This document shows, one piece after another, positions 48,192 through 58,183 of a stretch of DNA of 64,000 nucleotides. Source of the stretch: Lachancea mirantina (lineage: Eukaryota > Ascomycota > Saccharomycetes > Saccharomycetales > Saccharomycetaceae); the NCBI GenBank assembly GCA_900074745.1, contig LT598467.1, positions 1,240,001 through 1,304,000 of the forward strand, given 5' to 3'. The notes beneath the pieces are model-generated. The model was not told the DNA's origin. It did not search any database and saw nothing but the letters and a program-made list of their open reading frames with translations. How positions within the stretch are numbered: position 1 is the first letter of the stretch; each line of letters opens with the position of its first letter. The position numbers and the translations under genes are program-made.

Positions 48192-50438
48192 ATGTCGACT
48201 GATTTACTGTTTTGTAAGGGCAAAGTTTTTGTCCATGTTAGTAAACGATCAGAGGAGAATTTAGCCGGGTTTTTGGTGATCAGCAAGGACCCACAGCAGT
48301 CGATACTTGAGGCAACGGTTAGTTGGATTCCAGAGCAAGAATTGACGGGAAAACAAGTCGATGAGCTGTCAAAGGCAGATTTGCGGTTTGCTGGAGGTGA
48401 GGGGTCTTTTGGGAAACTTAAAATGAGTAAAGACGTGGTTTTACAAGCCTCTTATGTTGCATGGGGGTTTTCTATTAGGCTAGGGAATATTTATTCTGTT
48501 CAGTTTCGACACCCAAGTCCCAGCGGTTGGTGGTTTGGCTCCATTGCCATCCATTCCAAGATCGTACAGGAACAGAACAGTATCCCGATCTTATTTTTCC
48601 ATGACGACGTCTGCGCGTCGACTCGCGAAAAGCAGAAACGGTTGGCTCAGGCGTTTGATCCGTTCAGTGGTAGTAACGACACGTATTGGGGCGGGGATGA
48701 TTTTCGAGACGCAATGATACGGCTTGTGGATTTTAAACAAACTTTGGTCGACCCCTCGATTTGGCTTGTAAATGCGACACTTGAAGACTTAAGGAATTTT
48801 GCGTCAAGCGGGGCCAAGACCACTAGCAATGAAGTCAACGAGACCGAGGACGTCTCTTCATCGCTGTGGAACAAATTTGATCAAATTCGATGGAATCTTA
48901 TGTCCAAATTTGCGGATTTGACTACAAGATCTACAGACACTGTGGTTGATCTTATTAGTCGTCATCCCGTCGTAAAATTTGTCGACAAACACAGTTCTAG
49001 TCCCTACGTGCGTCAAATAATGACGAATCCTAAAGTTCAAGAAATCCAAGACGATTTCGATTCGGCCAAGATTTACCTTGCCAAATGGGCCCTGGGTGTC
49101 AAAGAAGAAGCGGAGCGGTACCAGACTAAACACGGACTCAATGATTCCTATAGACGGTTACTTTTCAGCGAACTGGGTAATGACGGTGAAAATGTCGAAC
49201 TTACGGAAGAAGAAATTAATATTGCAATGCAAAGATCTCATGGGTTGACAACTCACAAATGGGAATCGTTTTTCGATTCTGAAGGACATCTTTCCATTAC
49301 TGTTGAAGAAGTTAAGGACTACGTTTTCCATGGCGGTGTCAAAGACCTTGAAATACGAAAACAGTTGTGGTTGTTTCTGTTGGGAGTAGTGCCCTGGAAT
49401 TCATCTGCGAGCGAACGTGAAATTTTGATTAAAACGCTTCGCGAAGAATACAGGGCTAATTATAGGTGCAAATGGGAATATCGTCAAGCCCATGCTGACG
49501 ATGAGGAAGAAGCGTATTGGCATGACCAAGTTTTGCGCATTGAAAAAGATGTCAAACGCAACGATCGTGATCATCCGCTTTACAAGTACAATACTGACGA
49601 TGGACGGGCACCACCTGAATCGGAAACTATGGATGACGAAGACGCCGTCGATGATTTATGGCGGATCAGAAACCCACATTTGAACAAGCTAAGAAGTGTT
49701 CTACTTAGCTATAACATCCACAATAACAATCTGGGCTACGTCCAAGGAATGGCGGATCTTTTGTCCCCAATATATGCCGTTTTACAAGATGAAGAGCTTT
49801 CATTCTGGTGTTTCGTGAATTTCATGGAACGTATGGAGCGCAATTTCTTACGTGATCAGTCTGGTATAAGAGACCAAATGTTAACTTTAACGGACTTGTG
49901 TCAATTGATGCTTCCTAAATTAAGCGAGCACTTGAATAAATGTGATTCTTCAAACTTGTTTTTTTGCTTCAGAATGCTCCTGGTATGGTTCAAGCGCGAG
50001 TTTTCGTTCGATGACGTTTGCAGCATTTGGGAAATCTTTTGGACAGATTTTTACTCATCTCAATTCCAGTTGCTCTTCATGTTGGCCATTTTACAGAAAA
50101 GCAGCTGGCCTGTGATGCAAAATTTAACCCAGTTCGATCAGGTCTTGAAATATTTCAACGATCTTAAGGGCTCAATGGAGTGGAGTGATATAATGATCAG
50201 AAGCGAACTTCTTTTCATCAAATTGAGAAAACTCGTCGAAATCAACGACAGACGTGCCGAATTGAAGGAATACACACTTGTGTCACGCCAAGGGGCCGCA
50301 ACACATGAAGCAGCGGAAAGTCCTGCAGAAGAAGAGACAGATGAATGCGTACTTGTAACACCTCGGTTGAGAGCGCTGTTGCAAAAAGAGCTGGTCATTC
50401 AAAGGGAAGGACCTCGTAAGAAGGACTCCATTAGATGA
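48192..50438 (+). CDS. GYP7: Rab GTPase-activating protein Gyp7
   Basis: 748 aa (S. cerevisiae 746). GAP for Ypt7 at the vacuole. N-terminal PH-like part to ~210; TBC domain from ~385 (IRKQLWLFLLGVVPW). The catalytic arginine motif IxxDxxR appears as IEKDVKR near 455, and the catalytic glutamine motif YxQ as GYVQGM near 518. Syntenic with YDL234C. Confidence 0.96.
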   Translation: MSTDLLFCKGKVFVHVSKRSEENLAGFLVISKDPQQSILEATVSWIPEQELTGKQVDELSKADLRFAGGEGSFGKLKMSKDVVLQASYVAWGFSIRLGNIYSVQFRHPSPSGWWFGSIAIHSKIVQEQNSIPILFFHDDVCASTREKQKRLAQAFDPFSGSNDTYWGGDDFRDAMIRLVDFKQTLVDPSIWLVNATLEDLRNFASSGAKTTSNEVNETEDVSSSLWNKFDQIRWNLMSKFADLTTRSTDTVVDLISRHPVVKFVDKHSSSPYVRQIMTNPKVQEIQDDFDSAKIYLAKWALGVKEEAERYQTKHGLNDSYRRLLFSELGNDGENVELTEEEINIAMQRSHGLTTHKWESFFDSEGHLSITVEEVKDYVFHGGVKDLEIRKQLWLFLLGVVPWNSSASEREILIKTLREEYRANYRCKWEYRQAHADDEEEAYWHDQVLRIEKDVKRNDRDHPLYKYNTDDGRAPPESETMDDEDAVDDLWRIRNPHLNKLRSVLLSYNIHNNNLGYVQGMADLLSPIYAVLQDEELSFWCFVNFMERMERNFLRDQSGIRDQMLTLTDLCQLMLPKLSEHLNKCDSSNLFFCFRMLLVWFKREFSFDDVCSIWEIFWTDFYSSQFQLLFMLAILQKSSWPVMQNLTQFDQVLKYFNDLKGSMEWSDIMIRSELLFIKLRKLVEINDRRAELKEYTLVSRQGAATHEAAESPAEEETDECVLVTPRLRALLQKELVIQREGPRKKDSIR

Positions 50439-50663
50439 ACTTGACACAACATGAGATTTTAAGGTTTATGACAGGATAATTCTGGTAGGTTTAGCATTTA
50501 GGTTATTGAAATATAATGATATCACTTGTTTAAATGATCATCACATTCTTTTTAACAATTCATAGATAAATATATAATACAAAACAGAGCTTGACCGGTC
50601 ATACCGACTTCATTCCCACAACATTACTAATCAGATTAGCGCTGGAGCAATTATTTAGTAAGA

Positions 50664-52919
50664 TCAAACCAAATCACTAGCAATAAACCTTTTCCTCATT
50701 TCAATTCTGCCAACACCGTGCTTTCTGGTCAGAGCCTTCACATCCTCCTCATTACCAGACCTTAGCAATTCATCATCTTCTCTTGTCCAAATTCCTGGTA
50801 TGTTCAAAGGCGGGTTGGCATTGTATTTGAACATGCAAAGAAAGTAACGTGGGAAGACCATGAGATCTCCAGAAAGTGCAGTCAGTATACCGGTGCTAAA
50901 CGTCTTCCGTACTCCGGCCTCATCACATAGGTCCTGGACCAATTTTTCTGCTTGCGATGGTTCGTAATCACGCGATATCACCTCATTAACCTTGTCCAAG
51001 AATTGTCTTGTGCTGTTAAACTGGAAAAAATGTGGCATGAATAATTCTGTGCTAGCCAGTTGAGGTGGGAATGGAATGTCGTCAGGATCGAAATTGTCGA
51101 ATTGACTTTCTTCGTTGGTGAAATCGTTACGAATAGACTCTGCAATATCTTGTGGATACTCGAACGCCATGTTGTTGTTGGACTCAATGCGAGATAGATC
51201 ACGCCTTAAGCCAGATATGAAATTTAGCGTTTCTTCATCTAGTAAATCGCCTTCTGGGATAGAGTATTGCACGCCCGTGTTAGGATCATTACCTTGTACT
51301 GCCACAGCGGCGGCCGCTGCGGCGGCTTGTTGCTGTTGTTGATGTGAAAGACTTCTGGCCCTCTTAGCATAGCTATTGTAATTCCCAGGCGTGGGGACAC
51401 CTGGTCTCTTAGGTCTGTTAGTCATGTTTTTCATGGCTTCAGGTGACCGACCTTGATCCATTTCTCGCTCATAATAGGCAACGTAATTATCGATACCATA
51501 GCTTAAAAGAAACTTTCTGAATCTGTCTCGCCAAGCGTTTTCAGTGTGATTGGGATTCTTTTCCGCATACGTTTTGAAAAATTCTCTTGGCACAGGACCC
51601 CGTCTTTCTCCCACCCGGTACTGTTGGAATGAGGGTTCAGATCCCGGTATGTTGTTGGGGTCCATCATGAGAGCTCTTCTTGCCGCTTCATTGGGGGCGT
51701 CGTCATCGGTAATCAACGACTTGCCCGTATCAGGATCTAGTTGATACAAGTCCCTGTAGAATTGTTTTTTCACATCTGTTGCCAAGGAATAGTCCTCCTC
51801 TGCGGTAAACTTGTTTTTCAAGGATTTTGGAAGCACGTTCGTCTTAATCAAATTCCCGTTTTCGTCACGCACAAGCTTGCCGCTGGCATCGACTTCGTAA
51901 ACATATTTCAGTCGCTTGGCCAAATAGACCCGATATCTGTGCCTTATAGAGTTGCCCGTGTGATCGGGAACATAATGGGAGATCTCGTCAAATAAAGTGT
52001 GGGTCGTGCGCCTGGTGGGGTTCTTCCTGACAACATCCAAGATGAACTCATCCTCTTCTTCCGTAAACGAGGATTTATTGTGACTGGGTAATCTGCTCTT
52101 GGGGACCGTAGGGCGAGCATTTTCATAGGCTGGATCCGCAGGCGCGTTGGAGTCGGCAGCGACGGTAACAGGTGGGTGGACTTCGGAAACCACATGTGTG
52201 CTTTCCGTGGCGGAAGGTTCCGACTTAGTTTCCCCATGAGGCTCCTGCTTCAAGGTTTTTTCAGTGTCGGCCACTGGCGCGGTAGTCGGCGCAACACCTG
52301 TGGTTCCCGGAGTTCCAGAAGTCGCGTTGGCGGGATCCGCTTGCGAGCCACCAGTGGGGACTGCATTGCTGGCCACTTCAGGGATATTGACATCGATAGC
52401 CATATCCTTGGCGGGGTCCGCCGCAACGGTATCTTCGGTTTTATCCCCGTTGTCGTTTTGCAACTGTGTGTCGATGACGGCGCGGAATTCATCGAAAGGC
52501 ACTAGATAGTTTTGCAATTTCATGAGCACATTGTTGGTACAACAGCTCTTGATGTACGCGGGTGTCACTGTAGCCAGATTGGTCGTGTTGTAAGGCGATA
52601 CGACAAATTCGTGGGCGCTGCCACCGGAGGGCAACGCGGACAAGACTTCACCGCCATTTTCGCGTATCAAACTCAGAAGTTCTTCACGATTTTCGTTGTG
52701 CGCAACGTAAAATTTAAGTCCGCGAAATATCCCCTCCGTAGGCTTTTCTGACGAGTCGGGTGCCCCAGTGTCGCTTTGTGCTTCACCTGCGGGCGCTTTG
52801 TTTGTATTGGCAACCCCATCTTCGCCTAAAACTTGTTCATCATTCGGTCCCGCAATTGGCTCTTCTAAAGCATCAACATACGTGTTGACAGCTGGAGTCT
52901 CAAAATCGTCTTGTGACAT
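50664..52919 (-). CDS. RAP1: Repressor-activator protein Rap1
   Basis: 751 aa from ATG 52919 (MSQDDFETP); frame upstream is open but has no ATG. Binds telomere repeats, ribosomal-protein and glycolytic promoters, and silencers. BRCT domain ~67-152 (GIFRGLKFYVAHNENREEL). Two Myb-like folds at ~275-500 (SFTEEEDEFILDVVRKNPTR; KFTAEEDYSLATDVKKQFYR). A Q5-A7 run lies near 530-545. The RCT domain at ~620-750 recruits Rif and Sir proteins. Partner Gcr2 and telomere partner Cdc13 are in the same window. URS1 and Rap1-like sites lie upstream. Confidence 0.96.
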   Translation of the reverse strand: MSQDDFETPAVNTYVDALEEPIAGPNDEQVLGEDGVANTNKAPAGEAQSDTGAPDSSEKPTEGIFRGLKFYVAHNENREELLSLIRENGGEVLSALPSGGSAHEFVVSPYNTTNLATVTPAYIKSCCTNNVLMKLQNYLVPFDEFRAVIDTQLQNDNGDKTEDTVAADPAKDMAIDVNIPEVASNAVPTGGSQADPANATSGTPGTTGVAPTTAPVADTEKTLKQEPHGETKSEPSATESTHVVSEVHPPVTVAADSNAPADPAYENARPTVPKSRLPSHNKSSFTEEEDEFILDVVRKNPTRRTTHTLFDEISHYVPDHTGNSIRHRYRVYLAKRLKYVYEVDASGKLVRDENGNLIKTNVLPKSLKNKFTAEEDYSLATDVKKQFYRDLYQLDPDTGKSLITDDDAPNEAARRALMMDPNNIPGSEPSFQQYRVGERRGPVPREFFKTYAEKNPNHTENAWRDRFRKFLLSYGIDNYVAYYEREMDQGRSPEAMKNMTNRPKRPGVPTPGNYNSYAKRARSLSHQQQQQAAAAAAAVAVQGNDPNTGVQYSIPEGDLLDEETLNFISGLRRDLSRIESNNNMAFEYPQDIAESIRNDFTNEESQFDNFDPDDIPFPPQLASTELFMPHFFQFNSTRQFLDKVNEVISRDYEPSQAEKLVQDLCDEAGVRKTFSTGILTALSGDLMVFPRYFLCMFKYNANPPLNIPGIWTREDDELLRSGNEEDVKALTRKHGVGRIEMRKRFIASDLV

Positions 52920-53722
52920 CTTGGTCTTGGTCCGTTCAGCTTTCAAAAACTCTAGATTCTTAGTCTTCAACAGTGTGTCTGGGTGGCTAGCTACTCTGAC
53001 ACGTAAAACCCATCGCCTTTTCAGTTGACACTAAAGTCCATATCCTTGTTGTTGTTGATACAGCCAGATATCAGGAACGAGCATGATGTACGAGTCTCGC
53101 TATTGAAAAAAGAAATTCTCGATAAATGTGTCACGTGTTTCATCGTTTGATACGTCTTCCGGCGGCTATGGTCTCGGCGGCTAAATTATATGGAAATTGC
53201 GTTGATGAGGAACTCCGCGGCTATGGGGACGCTTATGGGGCTGTATTCTGATTACTTCAGAGTATTCCGGGCTTTTTCTCGCGTGTTTCAGGGAAGGCGG
53301 AATTGAAAAGTCTGTTGAGAAGCTCAAGGGGTAAGCCGCGGAGGGTGAGAAACAGGCGGGACAAGAGGCGAACCAGTAATAAAGTTATCATACGATTAAA
53401 TTCGTTTGGTTAAAGCATCCTAGTGGCTGTGTTTCGTCTTTCTTGACAAGTTGAGTGGTCAATTTGGCGCGTTTCCTCTATGGCGGTTGCTGGAGAAAAG
53501 TGGTCGGCAGAAGGGAAAATTCGATTTTAGAGGGGCTCTTTTTATAGCTACAAAATGAGACACCGAAATAAGGAAGAGGGGAAACGGGAAAGTGGCCAAG
53601 GAAAACGGAATGGTAGGAATGATTATTATTTGTGAATGTCCTGTTCGAGCTCGAAAACTTGTAATTGGTAGATTTAATTCTAACATAGCGGTAATAAATG
53701 CATGGGATTCTCTATATAGTAA
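52920..53722 (-). promoter_or_regulatory. RAP1 promoter region
   Basis: 803 bp between RAP1 and the PPN2 3' end. A Rap1-like site CCACCCAGACACAC (minus strand, 52986-52973) is 54 bp from the start codon. GTCACGTG is at 53129-53136. A perfect URS1, TCGGCGGCTA, is at 53174-53183 with a variant CCGGCGGCTA at 53159-53168. No gene seen. Confidence 0.5.
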
Positions 53723-54652
53723 TCAGATCATTTGTCGACAGGTAACACTGTGTATACGTTCGACATATGTGTTGGCTTCGGGCTTGAGTTCGAGCGCGGT
53801 CAATTTGCCGCCCGCGGCGCACGCGGAGTCGAGTCCGCGAGTGTTTTTGCGAATGTTGAGGCCCTTCTTAGCATCATGACCGTATACAACGGTCTTGTCG
53901 GTGTCAAGCGGGTCCCAGAGTTTGTACCATCGAGTACTGCCGCGGAATTTTGTTTTGGAAGTCTGGGTATGGTTGTGACGGTTTACGTATTTCATGGTAG
54001 TGATGGCACCAATGTCAAGGGTGTCGGGCGACATCAAGTCTGGCGCAAGTCCCGCATGGACGGCCCAATACGCATGCGACGCGTGGTGAGACCCCCTGCG
54101 ACTGGGGATTCGAATTTCGAGAGCCGCAGAACAATGTTGCGCAAGCCTTGCGAGTCGATCTGAGCCTAGTGCTGCGGCAAGCGTGACATCGCGGGATTTC
54201 ACATCGCTGTTGTCGGGAACGTACTGGGTAGTGGTGAACTCGAGTGGGACCCAGGGATCAGGGTGATGACGTGCAAGCCGATGTGCATTCAGGTGTGCAA
54301 ACAGAACGTCGAGCTCGTGGTTTCCCAGAATACAGCGGGTCGAATTGGTGTTTTCGAGCAAATAGTCTACGGTCTTGACCGAGTCTGGTCCTTTGGAAAC
54401 GAAATCTCCGAGTAAGACGACCTGAGTGGAGCCGTCATCGACGTTGAGGTCGCGCATGAGCTGCTCGAATTCGTCGAACATGCCGTGCACGTCACCCACG
54501 AAGACATACCGGGTGGCAGTCTCGGTCGCAATAGAATGGAGCGTGTGCATCACGGGCAAAGTCCGGCCGGGACTCGCGAGAACGACGTAGGTGTAGCATA
54601 AGAACAGAACCGACACGACGGAAACGAGGTACAACCTCCAGTCTCTAGCCAT
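53723..54652 (-). CDS. PPN2: Vacuolar endopolyphosphatase Ppn2
   Basis: 309 aa metal-dependent phosphatase that cleaves long polyphosphate inside the vacuole. N-terminal signal anchor at ~7-28 (LVSVVSVLFLCYTYVVLA). PPP-family motifs: FVGDVHGMFDE near 51-61, LLGDFVSKGPDS near 80, ILGNHELDVLF near 108, and a late YGHDAKKGL near 269. Syntenic with YNL217W (326 aa). Tandem CACGTG sites 140-155 bp upstream fit phosphate control by Pho4. Confidence 0.92.
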   Translation of the reverse strand: MARDWRLYLVSVVSVLFLCYTYVVLASPGRTLPVMHTLHSIATETATRYVFVGDVHGMFDEFEQLMRDLNVDDGSTQVVLLGDFVSKGPDSVKTVDYLLENTNSTRCILGNHELDVLFAHLNAHRLARHHPDPWVPLEFTTTQYVPDNSDVKSRDVTLAAALGSDRLARLAQHCSAALEIRIPSRRGSHHASHAYWAVHAGLAPDLMSPDTLDIGAITTMKYVNRHNHTQTSKTKFRGSTRWYKLWDPLDTDKTVVYGHDAKKGLNIRKNTRGLDSACAAGGKLTALELKPEANTYVERIHSVTCRQMI

Positions 54653-55683
54653 GGATCAAACCGGAGGATAGTTCGCAAGTGGCACGGCGAGTGATAGGTT
54701 CCGGAGTTCGGTATCAACGTGGATAGCTGTTTATATGGTGCCGAGATGAGCACGTATGCAGTGACATAATTAATGAACACCGACATGCACCACGTGGGAT
54801 CACGTGGTACACTAGAGCAAGATGATCCGCTAGCGGCAGAGGCTTGCTTGTGGCACGCTGTCACGACTTTGAGCGTCACTTTACAGTTGATACTCGCGCG
54901 GTTTATGAAGCGAGTATCTATGGGCTTTTGCCGAAGTCACGTGACCACACCGACTGCTGTCCAACTGGACGATAAGTCCGGTTTCTGTATGCTGTTGGAG
55001 TTAGACGACAACAAGTTGAATGACATCGTAGCTACATAAAGGATCCTGCTATGGGTCATATTGTTATCACGGAGTGCATCCGTTACCTTTCCAGTTAATG
55101 ATATTATGAACGAGGAGCAACTTGGACTATTGACACTCGGAAGTGCCTAGATGGCCATTGTCAGTTGTGGGTATGCTTTGACTTGCGGCTTCATCCGTAC
55201 ACCCAGGGTATACATACACCTTGTGTTACCTTTCGACGTGAATAGGCATTCTGATGATAGAGTTGTTTCTTGAGTCGTTTCCGGAACCACTTCTCGATGC
55301 ATTCATCGAGGAGTTCCTCGAAGCATTTCTTTAGACATTTCCCGACTCATTTATCCAGGCATTCCTGGAGATGTTCCTTAAGGCGACCTTCCATCATTCC
55401 TTGTGATATCACGACAATCACCATAGACGAATATGACGTCTCGCAAAGGCACTGTTACGTATTTAGTGATATCTCCGCTTTAGTTCCTGAAGACGTCAAG
55501 CTGCAACGCGTCAGGATGCAGGTCGTGTAACGAAGCACGGAAAAATATACATATAAAACACTCCAGGGAGAATACGAACTCGATTCCAATAAGTGCAGCT
55601 TCAGCGTAGCGCTCAAACCGCGAAAGCTAAGCCGATAAACTGCTAGCATCACGTGTGCAATCCCAATCCAACTATAACCCAGC
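54653..55683. promoter_or_regulatory. PPN2-YPD1 divergent promoter region
   Basis: 1031 bp. CACGTGGG at 54791-54798 and CACGTGG at 54801-54807 face PPN2; GTCACGTGAC is at 54936-54945. A degenerate 24-bp tandem repeat spans 55267-55385. A TATA-like ATACATATAAAA lies at 55548-55559, ~130 bp before YPD1. No convincing gene. Confidence 0.5.
55267..55385 (+). repeat. Degenerate 24-bp tandem repeat, five units
   Basis: Units start at 55267, 55291, 55314, 55338 and 55362, each 23-24 bp, with a shared pattern TTCYYGAngCATTTC...AGgCA. Several units contain short self-complementary stretches, such as CTCGATG-CATT-CATCGAG. It lies about 300 bp before YPD1. Confidence 0.6.
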
Positions 55684-56115
55684 ATGAGTACTACCATCAC
55701 CACCACACCTATCCCGCGAGAAGTCGTCAACTGGGACATTTTGGACGAGATCGTGTCGCTGGACGAGGACAATCCGGATTTCTCGCGTAACTTGATCGAG
55801 CAATTCCTCGAGCAAGCCAGCACGACGTTTGCACAGATTGACGCGGAATTGCAAGGGAAGCGCGACCTTGCACAACTCGCGTCGTTGGGCCATTTTCTGC
55901 GTGGATCCTCTGCTGCGCTAGGGCTCCAACGGATCGCATGGGCGTGTGAACGGATTCAAAACCTTGGTCGCAAACGTGAGGGCGCTGCAGATCCTGCAGC
56001 GCCCTTGAGCGACGATTTTTACGCGGACCAAATCGCCAGTGCACTTGCACAGGCGCGTGTCGAATTCGACGTTGCGAGACAGGAACTGTCCAAGTTTTAC
56101 GGCACACTACTGTGA
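55684..56115 (+). CDS. YPD1: Histidine phosphotransfer protein Ypd1
   Basis: 143 aa HPt protein that passes phosphate from Sln1 to the response regulators Ssk1 and Skn7 in osmotic signalling. The phospho-accepting histidine is H70 in GHFLRGSSAALGLQRIAW. Shorter than S. cerevisiae YDL235C (167 aa), mainly at the helix C-D link (~97-112). That link is encoded by a perfect 11-bp inverted repeat (55980-55990 with 55994-56004). Confidence 0.96.
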   Translation: MSTTITTTPIPREVVNWDILDEIVSLDEDNPDFSRNLIEQFLEQASTTFAQIDAELQGKRDLAQLASLGHFLRGSSAALGLQRIAWACERIQNLGRKREGAADPAAPLSDDFYADQIASALAQARVEFDVARQELSKFYGTLL

Positions 56116-56226
56116 AATCGGCCCCCGAGAAACTGATAACATTACGCATTTGAGCTTTCCAAGTACATTCTAAAATTATAGAAATTTTAAAAAAATAAGA
56201 AAACCCGCATTCCACAACGTCGCTGT

Positions 56227-57912
56227 TCAAGCGGTTCTTTGTCTCTTTTCACCCATTTTCTGCCCTGTCTCCTCCTCGTGTAAGTCCCGTTTCGTTCCCA
56301 AGTGCTGACAATCCATGAACCTCAACTCGGACGCATCGCATTTTTCTAAGATGGTATCTGGGAAGTATTCCTGGTTCACATGACCATCCTCGTAGTCTGG
56401 ATTGTATTTGTAGTCCCTCGCATAACCCAGCTCTGCCATCAATTTCGTGGGCGCGTTACGCAAGTGAACAGGGATCTCGCTGCTCGCAAACGAATGTTTG
56501 TTTTCACGGAGTAAGGCATTCACGGATTTCCACGCTCTGTAGAGCTTGACGGACTTGGGTGCGCGTGCGAGTGCCACACAGACTTGTGCCAGCGCCAAGT
56601 CGGCCTCCGGTAAGCCGACTTTCATTACTGCGTCGTGGGCAGACACCGCCAGCGGTAGCAACGAGTTGTCTTGCACGCCAACGTCTTCTGACGCAATTCG
56701 AATCATTCGACGTGCAATGTAAAGTGGATCTTCACCGCCTTGTAACATGCGCGCCAAGTAGTACAACGCAGCGTTTTCGTCACTTCCGCGAATAGATTTA
56801 TGGAATGCAGAGATCGCATCGTAGTGGTTGTCACCTTGTCGATCGTAATAAGTACGCAACTCCGTAGCGTTTGCATTGATAATTTGACGTACATCATCTT
56901 GGGCCAATTCTTTTGTGACAGCTCGAGTCGATACTTCAATCATTTCCAGCAGATTCAACGCTCGTCTTGTATCTCCTACGGCAATATCGACTATGAATTC
57001 CAAGGCATCTTTAGTCACTCTAATCGGCGAATCCACCTTCCATACAAACGTTCTTAGCTTGTTCAACATGGCGATACCGCGCATCAGAACCCGACACATC
57101 TCGTCCATCTTCAATTTGGCAAGAACAAACATTTGGCAACGACTTATCAACGCATTGTTCAATTGGAAACTCGGATTTTCCGTCGTGGCTCCAATCAATA
57201 TAAAATCTGCCGCTTCAACGTGTGGTAACAACAGATCCTGTTGCGCTTTGTTGAAACGATGGATCTCGTCAATGAAAAGCACGGTCAGTCTTTTGGTCAA
57301 TGCAAACTCTTTTTTGGAATTATCGAAGATCTTACGCAATTCCTGAGCAGTTGCTTTCGTAGCACTCGTTTGTACCAGCGTATAGGTAACGCTACCGGCA
57401 TGTTCTTGGTTCACGGCCTTCGTTAATAACCTGGCAAGCGTTGTTTTGCCGACGCCTGGAGGACCCCATAGTATCATAGACGGTATTATTCCTTGCTTGA
57501 TATATTTAAACAAAACGCCCTTCTCAGTTGACAAGATATGCTGCTGTCCAACGTATTCTCTCAGATCCTTGGGTCGAAGCTTTTCGCTTAACGGTAAATG
57601 GGCGATTTTCTGCAATTGTCGTAGCTCTTGTTGATCAGTTGTAGCAGTTGGTGTCTTAGTTGGTGATTCGTTCGTGAGATCGACAGATTTGGACTCATCT
57701 TGGCTCTTGGTGCGTGGCGTTGAAGGTGAAACTGGTGGATCTGCTTTCTTTCGTTTCGTTCTCAAAACCTTGCTTAATGTAGGCTGATTTTGATCGTTGG
57801 AGCTCTTACTATCGCCCACACAGGTGTCCAAATGCTCATTGATCTTCAAATAAGGCAATTTGCGGTTACAAATCGGGCATGCTATCTGCTGTTCGTTGTA
57901 TTGGGAGCTCAT
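56227..57912 (-). CDS. MGS1: Maintenance of genome stability protein Mgs1
   Basis: 561 aa AAA ATPase, Werner-interacting (WRNIP1/RarA) family, acting at stalled forks with PCNA. The N-terminal UBZ zinc finger ([20 protein letters not shown]) covers ~12-31. Walker [10 protein letters not shown] is near 150; Walker B with sensor [18 protein letters not shown] near 213-230. The C-terminal clamp-loader-like part has [15 protein letters not shown] and ASEDVG. Syntenic with YNL218C. Confidence 0.96.
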   Translation of the reverse strand: MSSQYNEQQIACPICNRKLPYLKINEHLDTCVGDSKSSNDQNQPTLSKVLRTKRKKADPPVSPSTPRTKSQDESKSVDLTNESPTKTPTATTDQQELRQLQKIAHLPLSEKLRPKDLREYVGQQHILSTEKGVLFKYIKQGIIPSMILWGPPGVGKTTLARLLTKAVNQEHAGSVTYTLVQTSATKATAQELRKIFDNSKKEFALTKRLTVLFIDEIHRFNKAQQDLLLPHVEAADFILIGATTENPSFQLNNALISRCQMFVLAKLKMDEMCRVLMRGIAMLNKLRTFVWKVDSPIRVTKDALEFIVDIAVGDTRRALNLLEMIEVSTRAVTKELAQDDVRQIINANATELRTYYDRQGDNHYDAISAFHKSIRGSDENAALYYLARMLQGGEDPLYIARRMIRIASEDVGVQDNSLLPLAVSAHDAVMKVGLPEADLALAQVCVALARAPKSVKLYRAWKSVNALLRENKHSFASSEIPVHLRNAPTKLMAELGYARDYKYNPDYEDGHVNQEYFPDTILEKCDASELRFMDCQHLGTKRDLHEEETGQKMGEKRQRTA

Positions 57913-58183
57913 CTCTCATCGCCATAAATTCTAGTAAAACATTATCCTGATCAACTTTATTGATCAAAAACATAAAAAATCGGCATTCTTATTCATTCTC
58001 ATATATAAAGACTGTGAAGCTGGACTTTATCAGCGATCAAATCAGGATCATCAATCATTTCTATTTCATGTATCTGTCTTGTATCTGGGCCAGTGTAACA
58101 TCAATTATTGTAAAACTGGAGAGGTTAATCAGGTTGCGCCCCAATTATCGTGAATTCCTCACTCCTCTTCCACCTCTAAAATC

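Noticed and set aside
55276-55335. Heat-shock element array in the 24-bp repeat
   Set aside because: GAA and TTC units are not at the required 5-bp spacing.
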